Shown piece by piece: positions 1-4,984 of a stretch of DNA of 9,372 nt. Position 1 is the stretch's first letter. Each line of letters opens with the position of its first letter. The DNA comes from Thermoplasmata archaeon (GTDB lineage Archaea > Thermoplasmatota > Thermoplasmata > Thermoplasmatales > B87-G9). The stretch lies in assembly GCA_003649695.1 (NCBI GenBank), contig QMSR01000031.1, positions 1 through 9,372 on the forward strand, given 5' to 3'. The notes below the pieces were generated by a model. It was given only the letters and a program-made list of their open reading frames with translations. It was not told where the DNA came from and did no database searches. The position numbers and the translations under genes are program-made.

Positions 1-387
1 TAGCTGGACTGAAATATGTTCGGCAAGAGTGGTTTTTCCTGTTCCGGTAAGACCACTGCATAAAACATGGCAGGGCAGGCCTTTTAAAGAGACATTTAGG
101 GGGTAGAGTTCTCTGTCTGTTCCGTCGCTGTTTTTTCCGTAGCACACCTGCCCGAGCGTTATTTCTCCCTGCCCGCATTCTTCCTTTGTTGATGGCGGAA
201 GGAGCAGGCTGTCAATCAGATTGTCCTTGAGGAGTTTGCTTGATGAGAGCTTGAGAATCCGCTCTATCCGTCTCTGGCGGTCTTCGTCAGATATGGCATG
301 TATCAGTTTGAGTTTTTCCGTTTTATCCGGGCCCCATTCTGGCTCAAGCCTTAATATTAGTTCGTCAGTGAAATCGTTCGTGTTCAT
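1..387 (-). CDS. HerA/FtsK-superfamily P-loop ATPase, N-terminal part (partial)
   Basis: The 3' end is cut by the window edge; 129 residues are visible, read from an ATG at 387. A Walker A motif (G112-LTGT-G117-K118-T119) follows a stretch reading YPLNVSLKGLPCHVLCSG. That is the usual lead-in of HerA/DUF87, VirB4 and TraG-type ATPases: a beta strand, then 'hV-hhG-TG-GKT'. Known members of this class are hexameric motors that pump DNA or protein, for example in end resection, conjugation or plasmid mobilisation. The first ~70 residues are charged and helical and are not recognised. The ATG lies 2 bases after the stop of the upstream coiled-coil gene, so the two are probably co-transcribed and translationally coupled. 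Walker B and the arginine finger are outside the window, so the exact subfamily (HerA, VirB4-like or TraG-like) cannot be settled. Confidence 0.75.
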   Translation of the reverse strand, partial: MNTNDFTDELILRLEPEWGPDKTEKLKLIHAISDEDRQRRIERILKLSSSKLLKDNLIDSLLLPPSTKEECGQGEITLGQVCYGKNSDGTDRELYPLNVSLKGLPCHVLCSGLTGTGKTTLAEHISVQL

Positions 388-389
388 TT

Positions 390-878
390 TTAATCCAGTA
401 TTTTCCTGTCTTGCTTCAGTTCCTGTCTTTTGTGCCACTCGTCAACGAAGTAGCTGATTGGTTCGTTGAGGTCTTTCCACGTCTGATGTTTGTTCTCTAG
501 CATCATCTTCTCGATGGTGGTTCTTTCTTTTTCAAGCATTGACTTTCGCCTTTCGATGTTCTGGTTGTATCCAAGCATGAATGATGAAAGTCCCCCTATT
601 TGTTCAGAAAACTCATTCCATTTCTGTTCAAGCTGATAAGAAGTGCTTCTGTAAAGCTTCAGCCTATAAGAGATGCAAAGGGCGGTAGTTACGACCTTAT
701 CAAGAAGCTTGTTAGAATCCTGCTCAAGAATTTCTTCCAAAGAAAACGAATCATCAGTGGCTTGAGACTGCCCTGGGGCTTGTGGCTTTGGGTTGTAGAT
801 ATTCTGGCCATTATGATAGATGTATCTGTCAAAGGCTAGATTGCTGTAACTGTCTGTTCTGTAATTATTGAAGTCCAT
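390..878 (-). CDS. Hypothetical coiled-coil protein, first gene of the HerA-like ATPase operon
   Basis: A 162-residue soluble protein with no signal peptide or membrane segment. Residues 1-45 are rich in Asn, Tyr, Gln and Pro and are probably disordered. The rest is predicted helical, with a charged, Glu/Lys/Gln-rich second half (about 80-162, containing NIERRKSMLEKERTTIEKMM) that looks like coiled coil. I recognise no enzyme motif. It lies directly upstream of the P-loop ATPase with a 2-base gap, so an adaptor or partner role for that motor is a reasonable inference only. There is no Shine-Dalgarno sequence before the ATG. A TATA-like box 26 bases upstream suggests a leaderless or near-leaderless transcript, which is common in archaea. 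Confidence 0.8.
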   Translation of the reverse strand: MDFNNYRTDSYSNLAFDRYIYHNGQNIYNPKPQAPGQSQATDDSFSLEEILEQDSNKLLDKVVTTALCISYRLKLYRSTSYQLEQKWNEFSEQIGGLSSFMLGYNQNIERRKSMLEKERTTIEKMMLENKHQTWKDLNEPISYFVDEWHKRQELKQDRKILD

Positions 879-904
879 CTTAACTAAACAGTAAGAACAG
901 GGTC

Positions 905-913
905 TTTAAATTT
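905..913 (-). promoter_or_regulatory. TATA-box-like promoter for the minus-strand operon
   Basis: On the minus strand the sequence reads GAAAGAAATTTAAAG. The AAATTTAAA core ends 26 bases before the ATG at 878, and a purine-rich BRE-like stretch precedes it. Archaeal transcription starts roughly 22-28 bases after the TATA box, which puts the start almost on the initiation codon. This agrees with the missing Shine-Dalgarno site. Confidence 0.5.
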
Positions 914-970
914 CTTTCACTCAAGATTTACGTGAGAAAAAGTCAGCAGTAAAAAGGCTTAGTTAATTTT

Positions 971-1100
971 GGTCTTTTGTTACTATTGCTCAGCTTTGAG
1001 GCTTCGCAAAAGCCTGTCTGCTAAAACCACTATTTCGAGCTTCTGTTTGCTCTCATAGTCGATTTTTCTCTTTCAGAGAACCGCAGGCTAAGAAAAGACC
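971..1100. other. Self-complementary block; candidate structured RNA between divergent genes
   Basis: The ends pair perfectly (GGTCTTTT 971-978 with AAAAGACC 1093-1100). Inside are three successive stems: AGGCTT/AAGCCT (999-1004 with 1010-1015), ACTAT/ATAGT enclosing GAGC/GCTC (1029-1033 with 1055-1059, 1037-1040 with 1049-1052), and TTCTC/GAGAA (1066-1070 with 1076-1080). Together they form a closed multibranch shape of about 130 nt. All pairs are Watson-Crick, so the transcribed strand cannot be chosen. I found no tRNA T-loop and no clear box C/D pair or H/ACA element. It may instead be an operator or terminator cluster. This block fills most of the gap between 879 and 1185, where I see no gene. 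Confidence 0.4.
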
Positions 1101-1129
1101 ATTGCTCCTTCTGTTGCTGTAGGGCAAGG

Positions 1130-1137
1130 TTTATATA
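1130..1137 (+). promoter_or_regulatory. Archaeal TATA box upstream of the S-layer-like lipoprotein gene
   Basis: TTTATATA in the context GCAAGGTTTATATATGAA closely matches the archaeal TATA consensus. Its predicted start site near 1158-1162 gives a leader of about 25 bases that includes the Shine-Dalgarno site GGGGTGA (1174-1180), 5 bases before the ATG at 1186. Confidence 0.7.
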
Positions 1138-1185
1138 TGAATCTTTATACTTGCCTGAAGTAAATAGGTTTTTGGGGTGAATGAT

Positions 1186-2559
1186 ATGAAAAATATTGGA
1201 ATTTTGGCTATTGCAATTATTACTATGATTTTTTTGTCAAGCTGTTCGGGGCTTGATTTGAGCAAGGTTTCTGATGAGGACATGGAGCGTATTGCTGATA
1301 AAGCTATTGTGTGTAATGCGCCGTATATGAGGTTCGGGACTGGTTGCTGTCTTGACCAAAATAGTAACGCTATTTGTGATAATGATGAATCTTTGGAAGC
1401 TTCAGAAAAAAATTTTGAAACTGATGTTGAAGAAGGAGAGGTAGAAACTGGCGAAGAAACAGTTAAAGAAAATCAGGAAGAGGTTAAGACTGCTACCGAA
1501 AAGAAATCGCCTTCTTTCTCAAGTAGTTTTGATTTGTCTGAATTTCCTGATTTCCTCATACTGAAAGGGACTGATGTATTTGATGGGGTTATTGTTATTG
1601 GAGATGATAATTCTGCCGGAGCCTTTAACGGTGCTTATGACATTATTGATGAATTATCTGCTGAGGGTTATAACGTTGGTAGTTTGAAAACTGCATCTGA
1701 TATTTTGGGCGATGAATTTAGCCTTAATCTAATAACTATAGGCAACCCCTGCGAGAATGATGTAACAGCCTCAATCATGGGCAACCCTAAGAATTGTGAT
1801 TCAGGATTTGAGAAAGGCAAAGCTTTTATCCGTTTGTATGAGAACGGAGACAATATTGCTGTTGTAGTCGCAGGGGGAAATTCTGACGATACGTGGGTTG
1901 CTGCAAACATGCTATTGGAACCTGATAAATACGGAATAAAGGGTTCGGAAACAATTCTTATTACAGAAGGAAAACTATCAAATTTCTGGACTGAACCTGA
2001 AGTAACAGGTGATGAACCCGAAGAAGCATATAAACCTAAACAGCCTTTATCCTCCTCTGTTGACCTTAGCAATTATCCTGATTTTTTTGGAAATGTTGAA
2101 AATGTCTTGAACGCTATCATGGTTGTTTATGATGATCCCCAGGAAGCCATGCCGTATGCCATAATCGGCCAGGCTCTTAGTGACGAAGGATTTGAAATCG
2201 GTAGCGGGAAAACACCGAACCAAGTATCTGATCCCTTCGGGATTAATCTAATAACTATGGGTAATCCCTGCGAAAATGCGGTTACTGCTTCAATTATGGG
2301 TAATCCTAAGGTTTGCGATGCAGGTTTTGTGTCTGGAAAGGGAATGATTAGAATTGTTCAGAATGGCGACTATGTTGCTGTTGTGGTTGCTGGAAAAGAC
2401 AGAAAAGATACTTGGGAAGCTTCAAAGATTCTTGCTAACCATGATAAGTACAATTTAAAGGGCACAACGATTTATACTGATACTGCGAGCAAAAGTGTTA
2501 TTCCCGAGGATGAATATTGGGGTGAGGGAGAAGCAGAGGCTGAAGCTGAAAGTGAATAA
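1186..2559 (+). CDS. DPANN S-layer-like lipoprotein with two tandem domains
   Basis: 457 residues from the ATG at 1186. A GTG at 1177 is also in frame, but it lies inside the GGGGTGA Shine-Dalgarno site, so 1186 is preferred. Residues 1-20 form a signal peptide ending in a lipobox (LSSC, Cys20). A small Cys-rich module follows (Cys43, Cys54, Cys55, Cys64) with an Asp/Asn-rich loop (DQNSNAICDND) that could bind calcium. Residues ~68-112 are an acidic linker. Two homologous ~150-residue domains start at Asp116 and Asp293. Each carries NLIT-GNPCEN-VTASIMGNP-CD-GF-GK-IR, then AVVVAG and DTW-A. This signature is typical of S-layer-like surface proteins of DPANN archaea. The tail is acidic (Glu/Ala repeats). 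It probably sits outside the cytoplasmic membrane; its exact role is unknown. Confidence 0.85.
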   Translation: MKNIGILAIAIITMIFLSSCSGLDLSKVSDEDMERIADKAIVCNAPYMRFGTGCCLDQNSNAICDNDESLEASEKNFETDVEEGEVETGEETVKENQEEVKTATEKKSPSFSSSFDLSEFPDFLILKGTDVFDGVIVIGDDNSAGAFNGAYDIIDELSAEGYNVGSLKTASDILGDEFSLNLITIGNPCENDVTASIMGNPKNCDSGFEKGKAFIRLYENGDNIAVVVAGGNSDDTWVAANMLLEPDKYGIKGSETILITEGKLSNFWTEPEVTGDEPEEAYKPKQPLSSSVDLSNYPDFFGNVENVLNAIMVVYDDPQEAMPYAIIGQALSDEGFEIGSGKTPNQVSDPFGINLITMGNPCENAVTASIMGNPKVCDAGFVSGKGMIRIVQNGDYVAVVVAGKDRKDTWEASKILANHDKYNLKGTTIYTDTASKSVIPEDEYWGEGEAEAEAESE

Positions 2560-2570
2560 TAATCCTCTGC
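2533..2570 (+). other. Hairpin straddling the lipoprotein stop codon
   Basis: GCAGAGG (2533-2539) pairs perfectly with CCTCTGC (2564-2570), with the TAA at 2557-2559 in the loop. A second short dyad, CTAAT/ATTAG (2572-2576 with 2586-2590), encloses a T5 run. Together they may mark the 3' end of the transcript. Evidence is limited to complementarity. Confidence 0.3.
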
Positions 2571-2589
2571 CCTAATGAATTTTTGATTA

Positions 2590-2736
2590 GCAGATACTCC
2601 GTTTCGGCCAGAGCCGTAGCTCTTTTCCCCTCAACGGAGAAAAGACAGAGGCGCAGAAAAAAGAGAGTCCGGGTGCCTGTCGGCGGGAAGCCTTGAGGTT
2701 ATTTTTGCTCTTTTTTTTCTGCTGAAACCTATCTGC
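2590..2736. other. Large nested dyad; candidate structured RNA or element end
   Basis: No open reading frame here looks real. The outer stem GCAGATA (2590-2596) pairs with TATCTGC (2730-2736). Stacked directly on it is CTCCGTT (2597-2603) with AACGGAG (2633-2639), enclosing CGGC/GCCG or the alternative AGAGC/GCTCT. A long arm follows: GCAG-A6-GAG (2653-2665) with CTC-T8-CTGC (2708-2722). It encloses a GC-rich tip (2669-2698) with short stems GCC/GGC and CC/GG. The nested three-way layout is more than random sequence of this composition would be expected to give. No known RNA family is recognised, and the strand is uncertain. Confidence 0.4.
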
Positions 2737-2790
2737 AAGCGTGTCGTGAAATAAAAATTAGAAAAAAATCGTTTTTTTGACACAAAATAC

Positions 2791-2819
2791 TTGCATAAGC
2801 CCAAATGATATGTTATACT
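2791..2819 (+). promoter_or_regulatory. Sigma-70-like promoter (-35 TTGCAT, 17 bp, extended -10 TGtTATACT)
   Basis: TTGCAT (2791-2796) and TATACT (2814-2819) are separated by exactly 17 bp, with the TG of an extended -10 at 2811-2812. In a bacterium this would be a strong promoter starting near 2826. In an archaeon it may be chance in an AT-rich stretch, or the ATGTTATAC core could act as a weak TATA box. The element lies 71 bases upstream of a terminator-like hairpin. Confidence 0.4.
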
Positions 2820-2869
2820 CCAAATGGAAATATACCGGGCATTGACCACGGACTCGCTTAATGCGAGGC

Positions 2870-2883
2870 AGCTTTATAAAGCT
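2870..2883. promoter_or_regulatory. Perfect 14-bp palindrome with a TATA core (possible operator/TATA box)
   Basis: AGCTTTATAAAGCT is its own reverse complement and contains TTTATAAA, a good archaeal TATA box. From there, transcription would start near 2900-2905 and read into the gene at 2936. A repressor bound to the palindrome would cover the TATA box. The palindrome also overlaps the first arm of the downstream hairpin, so in RNA the two folds would exclude each other. Confidence 0.4.
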
Positions 2884-2912
2884 ACTGTTTACTTGAAAAC
2901 AGTAGCTTTTTT
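2878..2912 (+). terminator. Intrinsic-terminator-like hairpin just upstream of the zinc-protein gene
   Basis: A perfect 13-bp stem: AAAGCTACTGTTT (2878-2890) with AAACAGTAGCTTT (2897-2909). It has a 6-base loop and is followed by a run of six T (2907-2912). It ends only 23 bases before the ATG at 2936. It could be an attenuator in the leader of that gene or the end of a separate ~85-nt RNA. Confidence 0.6.
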
Positions 2913-2935
2913 GCTATATAGGAAGAAAATGACGA

Positions 2936-3682
2936 ATGAAGATTCCAAAGAACAGGAAGCTGATTAGTGTAGAGGTTTTTGGGGGCAAAGATATTCTTGT
3001 CCCTGAGTACGATAACGTGGTTTTATCAGATGGCAGGAAACTCCGCCTTTCAAAGGTTACACCATTTAAAAAACTTCTTTCTCTTTGGAAGGATAAGAAT
3101 AATAATTTGTTTATTCACAAGGCAGGAACTTATGAAGAAGCCCTGTATGTTTCAGGTGAATCTCGCAGGTGTCTGTTCTGCAATAGCTCCGAATGTGCTC
3201 ATCAGGGAATTCCTGCTTTTGGCACTCAGGATATGTGGCCATTATTTGGGAATGGGGCTTATGAGTCTGATGAAAACCGTTATGTGGAGATGAATATCTG
3301 GGATGATTATTTGATTTCCGTTCATTGTTGCAGGCGGTACGAATCACATTTCCTTTCAGTTTCTGAAGTTCGCTCATTGCTTGAAGGAGTCTCAGGATGT
3401 CCTGTGTGCAATTCAAGGTATGGATTTGAAAGTGTTCGCTTGGAAGAATATAGCGAGGAGATTCAGACCAGTTTTCTTCTCTTCCTTAGGCATGGCTGTT
3501 ATATGAACGAAGAATTTCGCAAGAAAAATTATTCAGGCGAAAAACTCGATAAAATACTTGATGAAATACTTAATGGATACCAATGTAAAAATTGCAAGTG
3601 GAAATTTGACAGGACATTTCAAACCAAATGGAAACCGGCAAAAAATGGAAAAAATTCAGGTCATACACACGAGGTTTTTTGA
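2936..3682 (+). CDS. Hypothetical Cys-rich, putative zinc-binding protein
   Basis: 248 residues, not recognised. Cysteines come in metal-binding patterns: C79-x2-C82-x4-C87-x-H89, a C131-C132 pair, C155-x2-C158 (CPVC knuckle) and C217-x2-C220 (CKNC knuckle), with H243 and H245 near the C-terminus. The spacing suggests at least two zinc ribbons, the 155/158 and 217/220 pairs possibly forming one site. Residues 1-75 resemble a small beta-rich domain; the C-terminus is basic (KWKPAKNGKN). No signal peptide or membrane segment is seen. AGGAAG (2920-2925) lies 10 bases before the ATG. It stands alone between two terminator-like hairpins. A nucleic-acid-binding role is a guess from the zinc knuckles and basic tail. 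Confidence 0.8.
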   Translation: MKIPKNRKLISVEVFGGKDILVPEYDNVVLSDGRKLRLSKVTPFKKLLSLWKDKNNNLFIHKAGTYEEALYVSGESRRCLFCNSSECAHQGIPAFGTQDMWPLFGNGAYESDENRYVEMNIWDDYLISVHCCRRYESHFLSVSEVRSLLEGVSGCPVCNSRYGFESVRLEEYSEEIQTSFLLFLRHGCYMNEEFRKKNYSGEKLDKILDEILNGYQCKNCKWKFDRTFQTKWKPAKNGKNSGHTHEVF

Positions 3683-3688
3683 TGGCAG

Positions 3689-3696
3689 TATATAAA
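3689..3696 (+). promoter_or_regulatory. TATA-box-like element upstream of the five-gene set
   Basis: TATATAAA, followed by AA, in an AT-rich stretch just after the zinc-protein gene. The predicted start near 3717-3721 coincides with the first base of the dyad GGTAG/CTACC, so the transcript would begin with structured RNA. A second possible TATA (TTTTATAT, around 3805-3812) is less likely because its start site would leave almost no leader for the Shine-Dalgarno sequence. Confidence 0.45.
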
Positions 3697-3719
3697 AATT
3701 CTTATTAATTTAAGATTTA

Positions 3720-3803
3720 GGTAGCACGCACTACCAGCGACACTTTTGTCGTGTGTCCGAGAAGGGCTATTCCCAGCAGAAATGCTGGGGGTAGCCCTTT
3801 TTT
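3720..3803 (+). ncRNA. Candidate structured leader or small RNA ahead of the lipoprotein gene
   Basis: Three stems follow one another: GGTAG/CTACC (3720-3724 with 3731-3735), CGAC/GTCG (3738-3741 with 3748-3751; alternative GACAC/GTGTC), and the long terminator-like hairpin at 3762-3799. Size (~85 nt), order of stems and position just before a coding gene mirror the 2826-2912 element, although the sequences differ. Confidence 0.3.
3762..3803 (+). terminator. Strong intrinsic-terminator-like hairpin with GAAA tetraloop
   Basis: A 17-bp stem: AAGGGCTA (3762-3769) with TAGCCCTT (3792-3799), and TTCCCAGCA (3770-3778) with TGCTGGGGG (3783-3791). The loop is GAAA and the T6 run is at 3798-3803. 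The two T-G pairs are good wobbles only in plus-strand RNA, so this strand is the one transcribed. It ends 33 bases before the lipoprotein ATG. It may terminate the zinc-protein transcript or attenuate the downstream set. Confidence 0.7.
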
Positions 3804-3836
3804 ATTTTATATGCAATCTAACCATAAAGGAGTCCT

Positions 3837-4496
3837 ATGAAAAAATTATTACTATTATTTCTTATCTTTCTTACAGGATGTGCTTCCATCACACCCTATC
3901 TTAACCGGCCCCAGGAGCTTCATGAGGGCGAGGCTGTTATCCTTTCCCGCCTTCTTGAATCGGAAACTCCTCCGGCTAATTTTGAGGCTGTAAGAGAGAT
4001 TGCTTTCCGCCACAATCCGGATGTCCATCTGAGCTGTCTGGAAATAATCGCATACCACCGGAATCTCGGGTCTTTGCAGAAGTTGCCGTTGTCGGCAGGA
4101 TCAAGTTTTGCCGGAGGAGGTTCTATCTCCTCTGCCATGAGCATCTTTGCTTATGCTTCCGAGCTGGTCAGGAAAGCGAATCCTTCGCATGATCCTGATT
4201 TGAAGGTGATGTTTGCCCGTTTTGAGAAGGTCAAGCTTGCGATATCCCAGAATATAGCAGGAGAGCTTTCAATTCTCGAAGGCTTGAATAATGAACTTAA
4301 ATTACTTGAGTCCCTGCATAAAGACAAGTCCATTGAACAAAAGATAAACAGATTTTTTGAAAGCAAAGGTTTCAGTGTCTCTTCTGATGAAGAAAAGCAG
4401 GAAGACATAAAAGAAGAGCTTCTTAAGAAAAAACTTGCCGAGAAAGAAAGAATTGTCCGCAGGATATTTGAGCTTTGCGGGCTTGTTAAAAAATAA
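3837..4496 (+). CDS. Predicted lipoprotein of unknown function, first of the five-gene set
   Basis: 219 residues. A short signal peptide ends in the lipobox LTGC (Cys15), so the mature protein should be lipid-anchored on the outer face of the membrane. Residues 30-110 are mixed, with the only further Cys pattern weak. Residues 115-215 are mostly helical and charged (Glu/Lys-rich, with SIEQKINRFFESKGF and a KKKLAEKERIVRRIFE stretch), probably coiled coil. No enzymatic motif is recognised. The Shine-Dalgarno AAGGAG ends 4 bases before the ATG. It opens a co-directional series of genes; the next start is 37 bases past its stop. Confidence 0.75.
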   Translation: MKKLLLLFLIFLTGCASITPYLNRPQELHEGEAVILSRLLESETPPANFEAVREIAFRHNPDVHLSCLEIIAYHRNLGSLQKLPLSAGSSFAGGGSISSAMSIFAYASELVRKANPSHDPDLKVMFARFEKVKLAISQNIAGELSILEGLNNELKLLESLHKDKSIEQKINRFFESKGFSVSSDEEKQEDIKEELLKKKLAEKERIVRRIFELCGLVKK

Positions 4497-4533
4497 TTCT
4501 ATAAACCCATCAATTCAGAGAGGAGGAACAGAC

Positions 4534-4971
4534 ATGAGAAAAAACTGGCGTAAAAACAATTTTACTCGAAGAGATATGTGTCTTGAGCTGCTTGCGGGGA
4601 AATACGGGCTTCCGCTTGATGAAGGTCTGTTCTGGACACGGCTTCCACGTTTGGTTTATGCCGAGATTGAACTCATGGGTTCAAAGACTGAGGCAGAGCT
4701 TACGTTCAGGAAGGGCAGGCTTGTGTGGACAGAAAAGATTCAGGCTGAGAACGGCGAGACCTTTGAGTTTCTGATTGAGACTCATCAGAATTATCCCAAT
4801 TCTGTCCCGAGAGTTTTTATCCGGCCAGGGCTTTCGCTCAACGGCAGGAGATGCCGTGACGGAAGCGTGTGGCTATGTTCCAGAGATGAATATGTCGGGA
4901 AGATGTCAGTGTATGACCTCAGGCAGAAGGCTATTGATTTCCTGAGTGAGTATTTAGCCAATCAGTATTAA
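4534..4971 (+). CDS. Ubiquitin-conjugating enzyme (E2)-like/UBC-fold protein
   Basis: 145 residues from the ATG at 4534, chosen because AGAGGAGG lies just upstream; the frame stays open further 5' without a good site. Order of elements: N-terminal helix (11-25), strands (40-70), then FEFLIETHQNYPNSVPRVFI (78-97), which fits the E2 signature F-x-I-x-x-P-x-x-YP-x-x-x-P-x-V. Next comes LNGRRCRDGSVWLC (102-115), which fits the E2 active-site loop N...DGS-(I/L)-C-L, and a C-terminal helix MSVYDLRQKAIDFLSEYL (124-141), as in prokaryotic E2-like proteins. In this by-eye alignment the catalytic Cys position is Trp113, with Cys115 two residues later and Cys107 before it. So it is either an inactive UEV-like member or uses a shifted Cys. 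No E1, JAB protease or ubiquitin-like gene is in the window. Confidence 0.6.
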   Translation: MRKNWRKNNFTRRDMCLELLAGKYGLPLDEGLFWTRLPRLVYAEIELMGSKTEAELTFRKGRLVWTEKIQAENGETFEFLIETHQNYPNSVPRVFIRPGLSLNGRRCRDGSVWLCSRDEYVGKMSVYDLRQKAIDFLSEYLANQY

Positions 4972-4984
4972 GGGGGAATTGAAA

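Larger units (their letters stand above)
2826..2912 (+). ncRNA. Candidate ~85-nt small RNA or attenuated leader
   Basis: Bounded by the sigma-70-like element on the left and the T-tailed hairpin on the right. Between them lies CTCGC/GCGAG (2853-2857 with 2863-2867, loop TTAAT). An alternative pairing, GCATT (2839-2843) with AATGC (2860-2864), would break that hairpin. Mutually exclusive folds before a terminator fit a switch or a regulatory RNA. No known riboswitch class is recognised, and transcription is inferred. Confidence 0.3.

Noticed and set aside
971..1100. tRNA, box C/D or H/ACA RNA
   Set aside because: No T-loop GGTTC motif in the right place, no RTGATGA/CTGA pair and no ANA/ACA tail after a suitable stem on either strand.
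2653..2700. Fragment of RNase P RNA (GAGAGTCCGGG resembles the conserved GGAAAGTCCGGG region)
   Set aside because: Only about ten bases match; the other conserved regions and the overall size are absent.
2777..2782. TTGACA as the -35 box of the sigma-70-like promoter
   Set aside because: It is 31 bp from the TATACT, too far; TTGCAT at 2791 has the correct 17-bp spacing.
2631..2849. 72-residue minus-strand open frame in the gene-free stretch
   Set aside because: It runs through the nested dyads and T-runs, has no promoter or Shine-Dalgarno support, and its product is dominated by Lys/Arg/Phe from homopolymer tracts.
3837..4496. TolC-like outer-membrane efflux protein (short AxxxAxxxNP-like stretch, lipobox)
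   Set aside because: The resemblance is only a few residues, the protein is half the family length, and an archaeal host would have no outer membrane for it.
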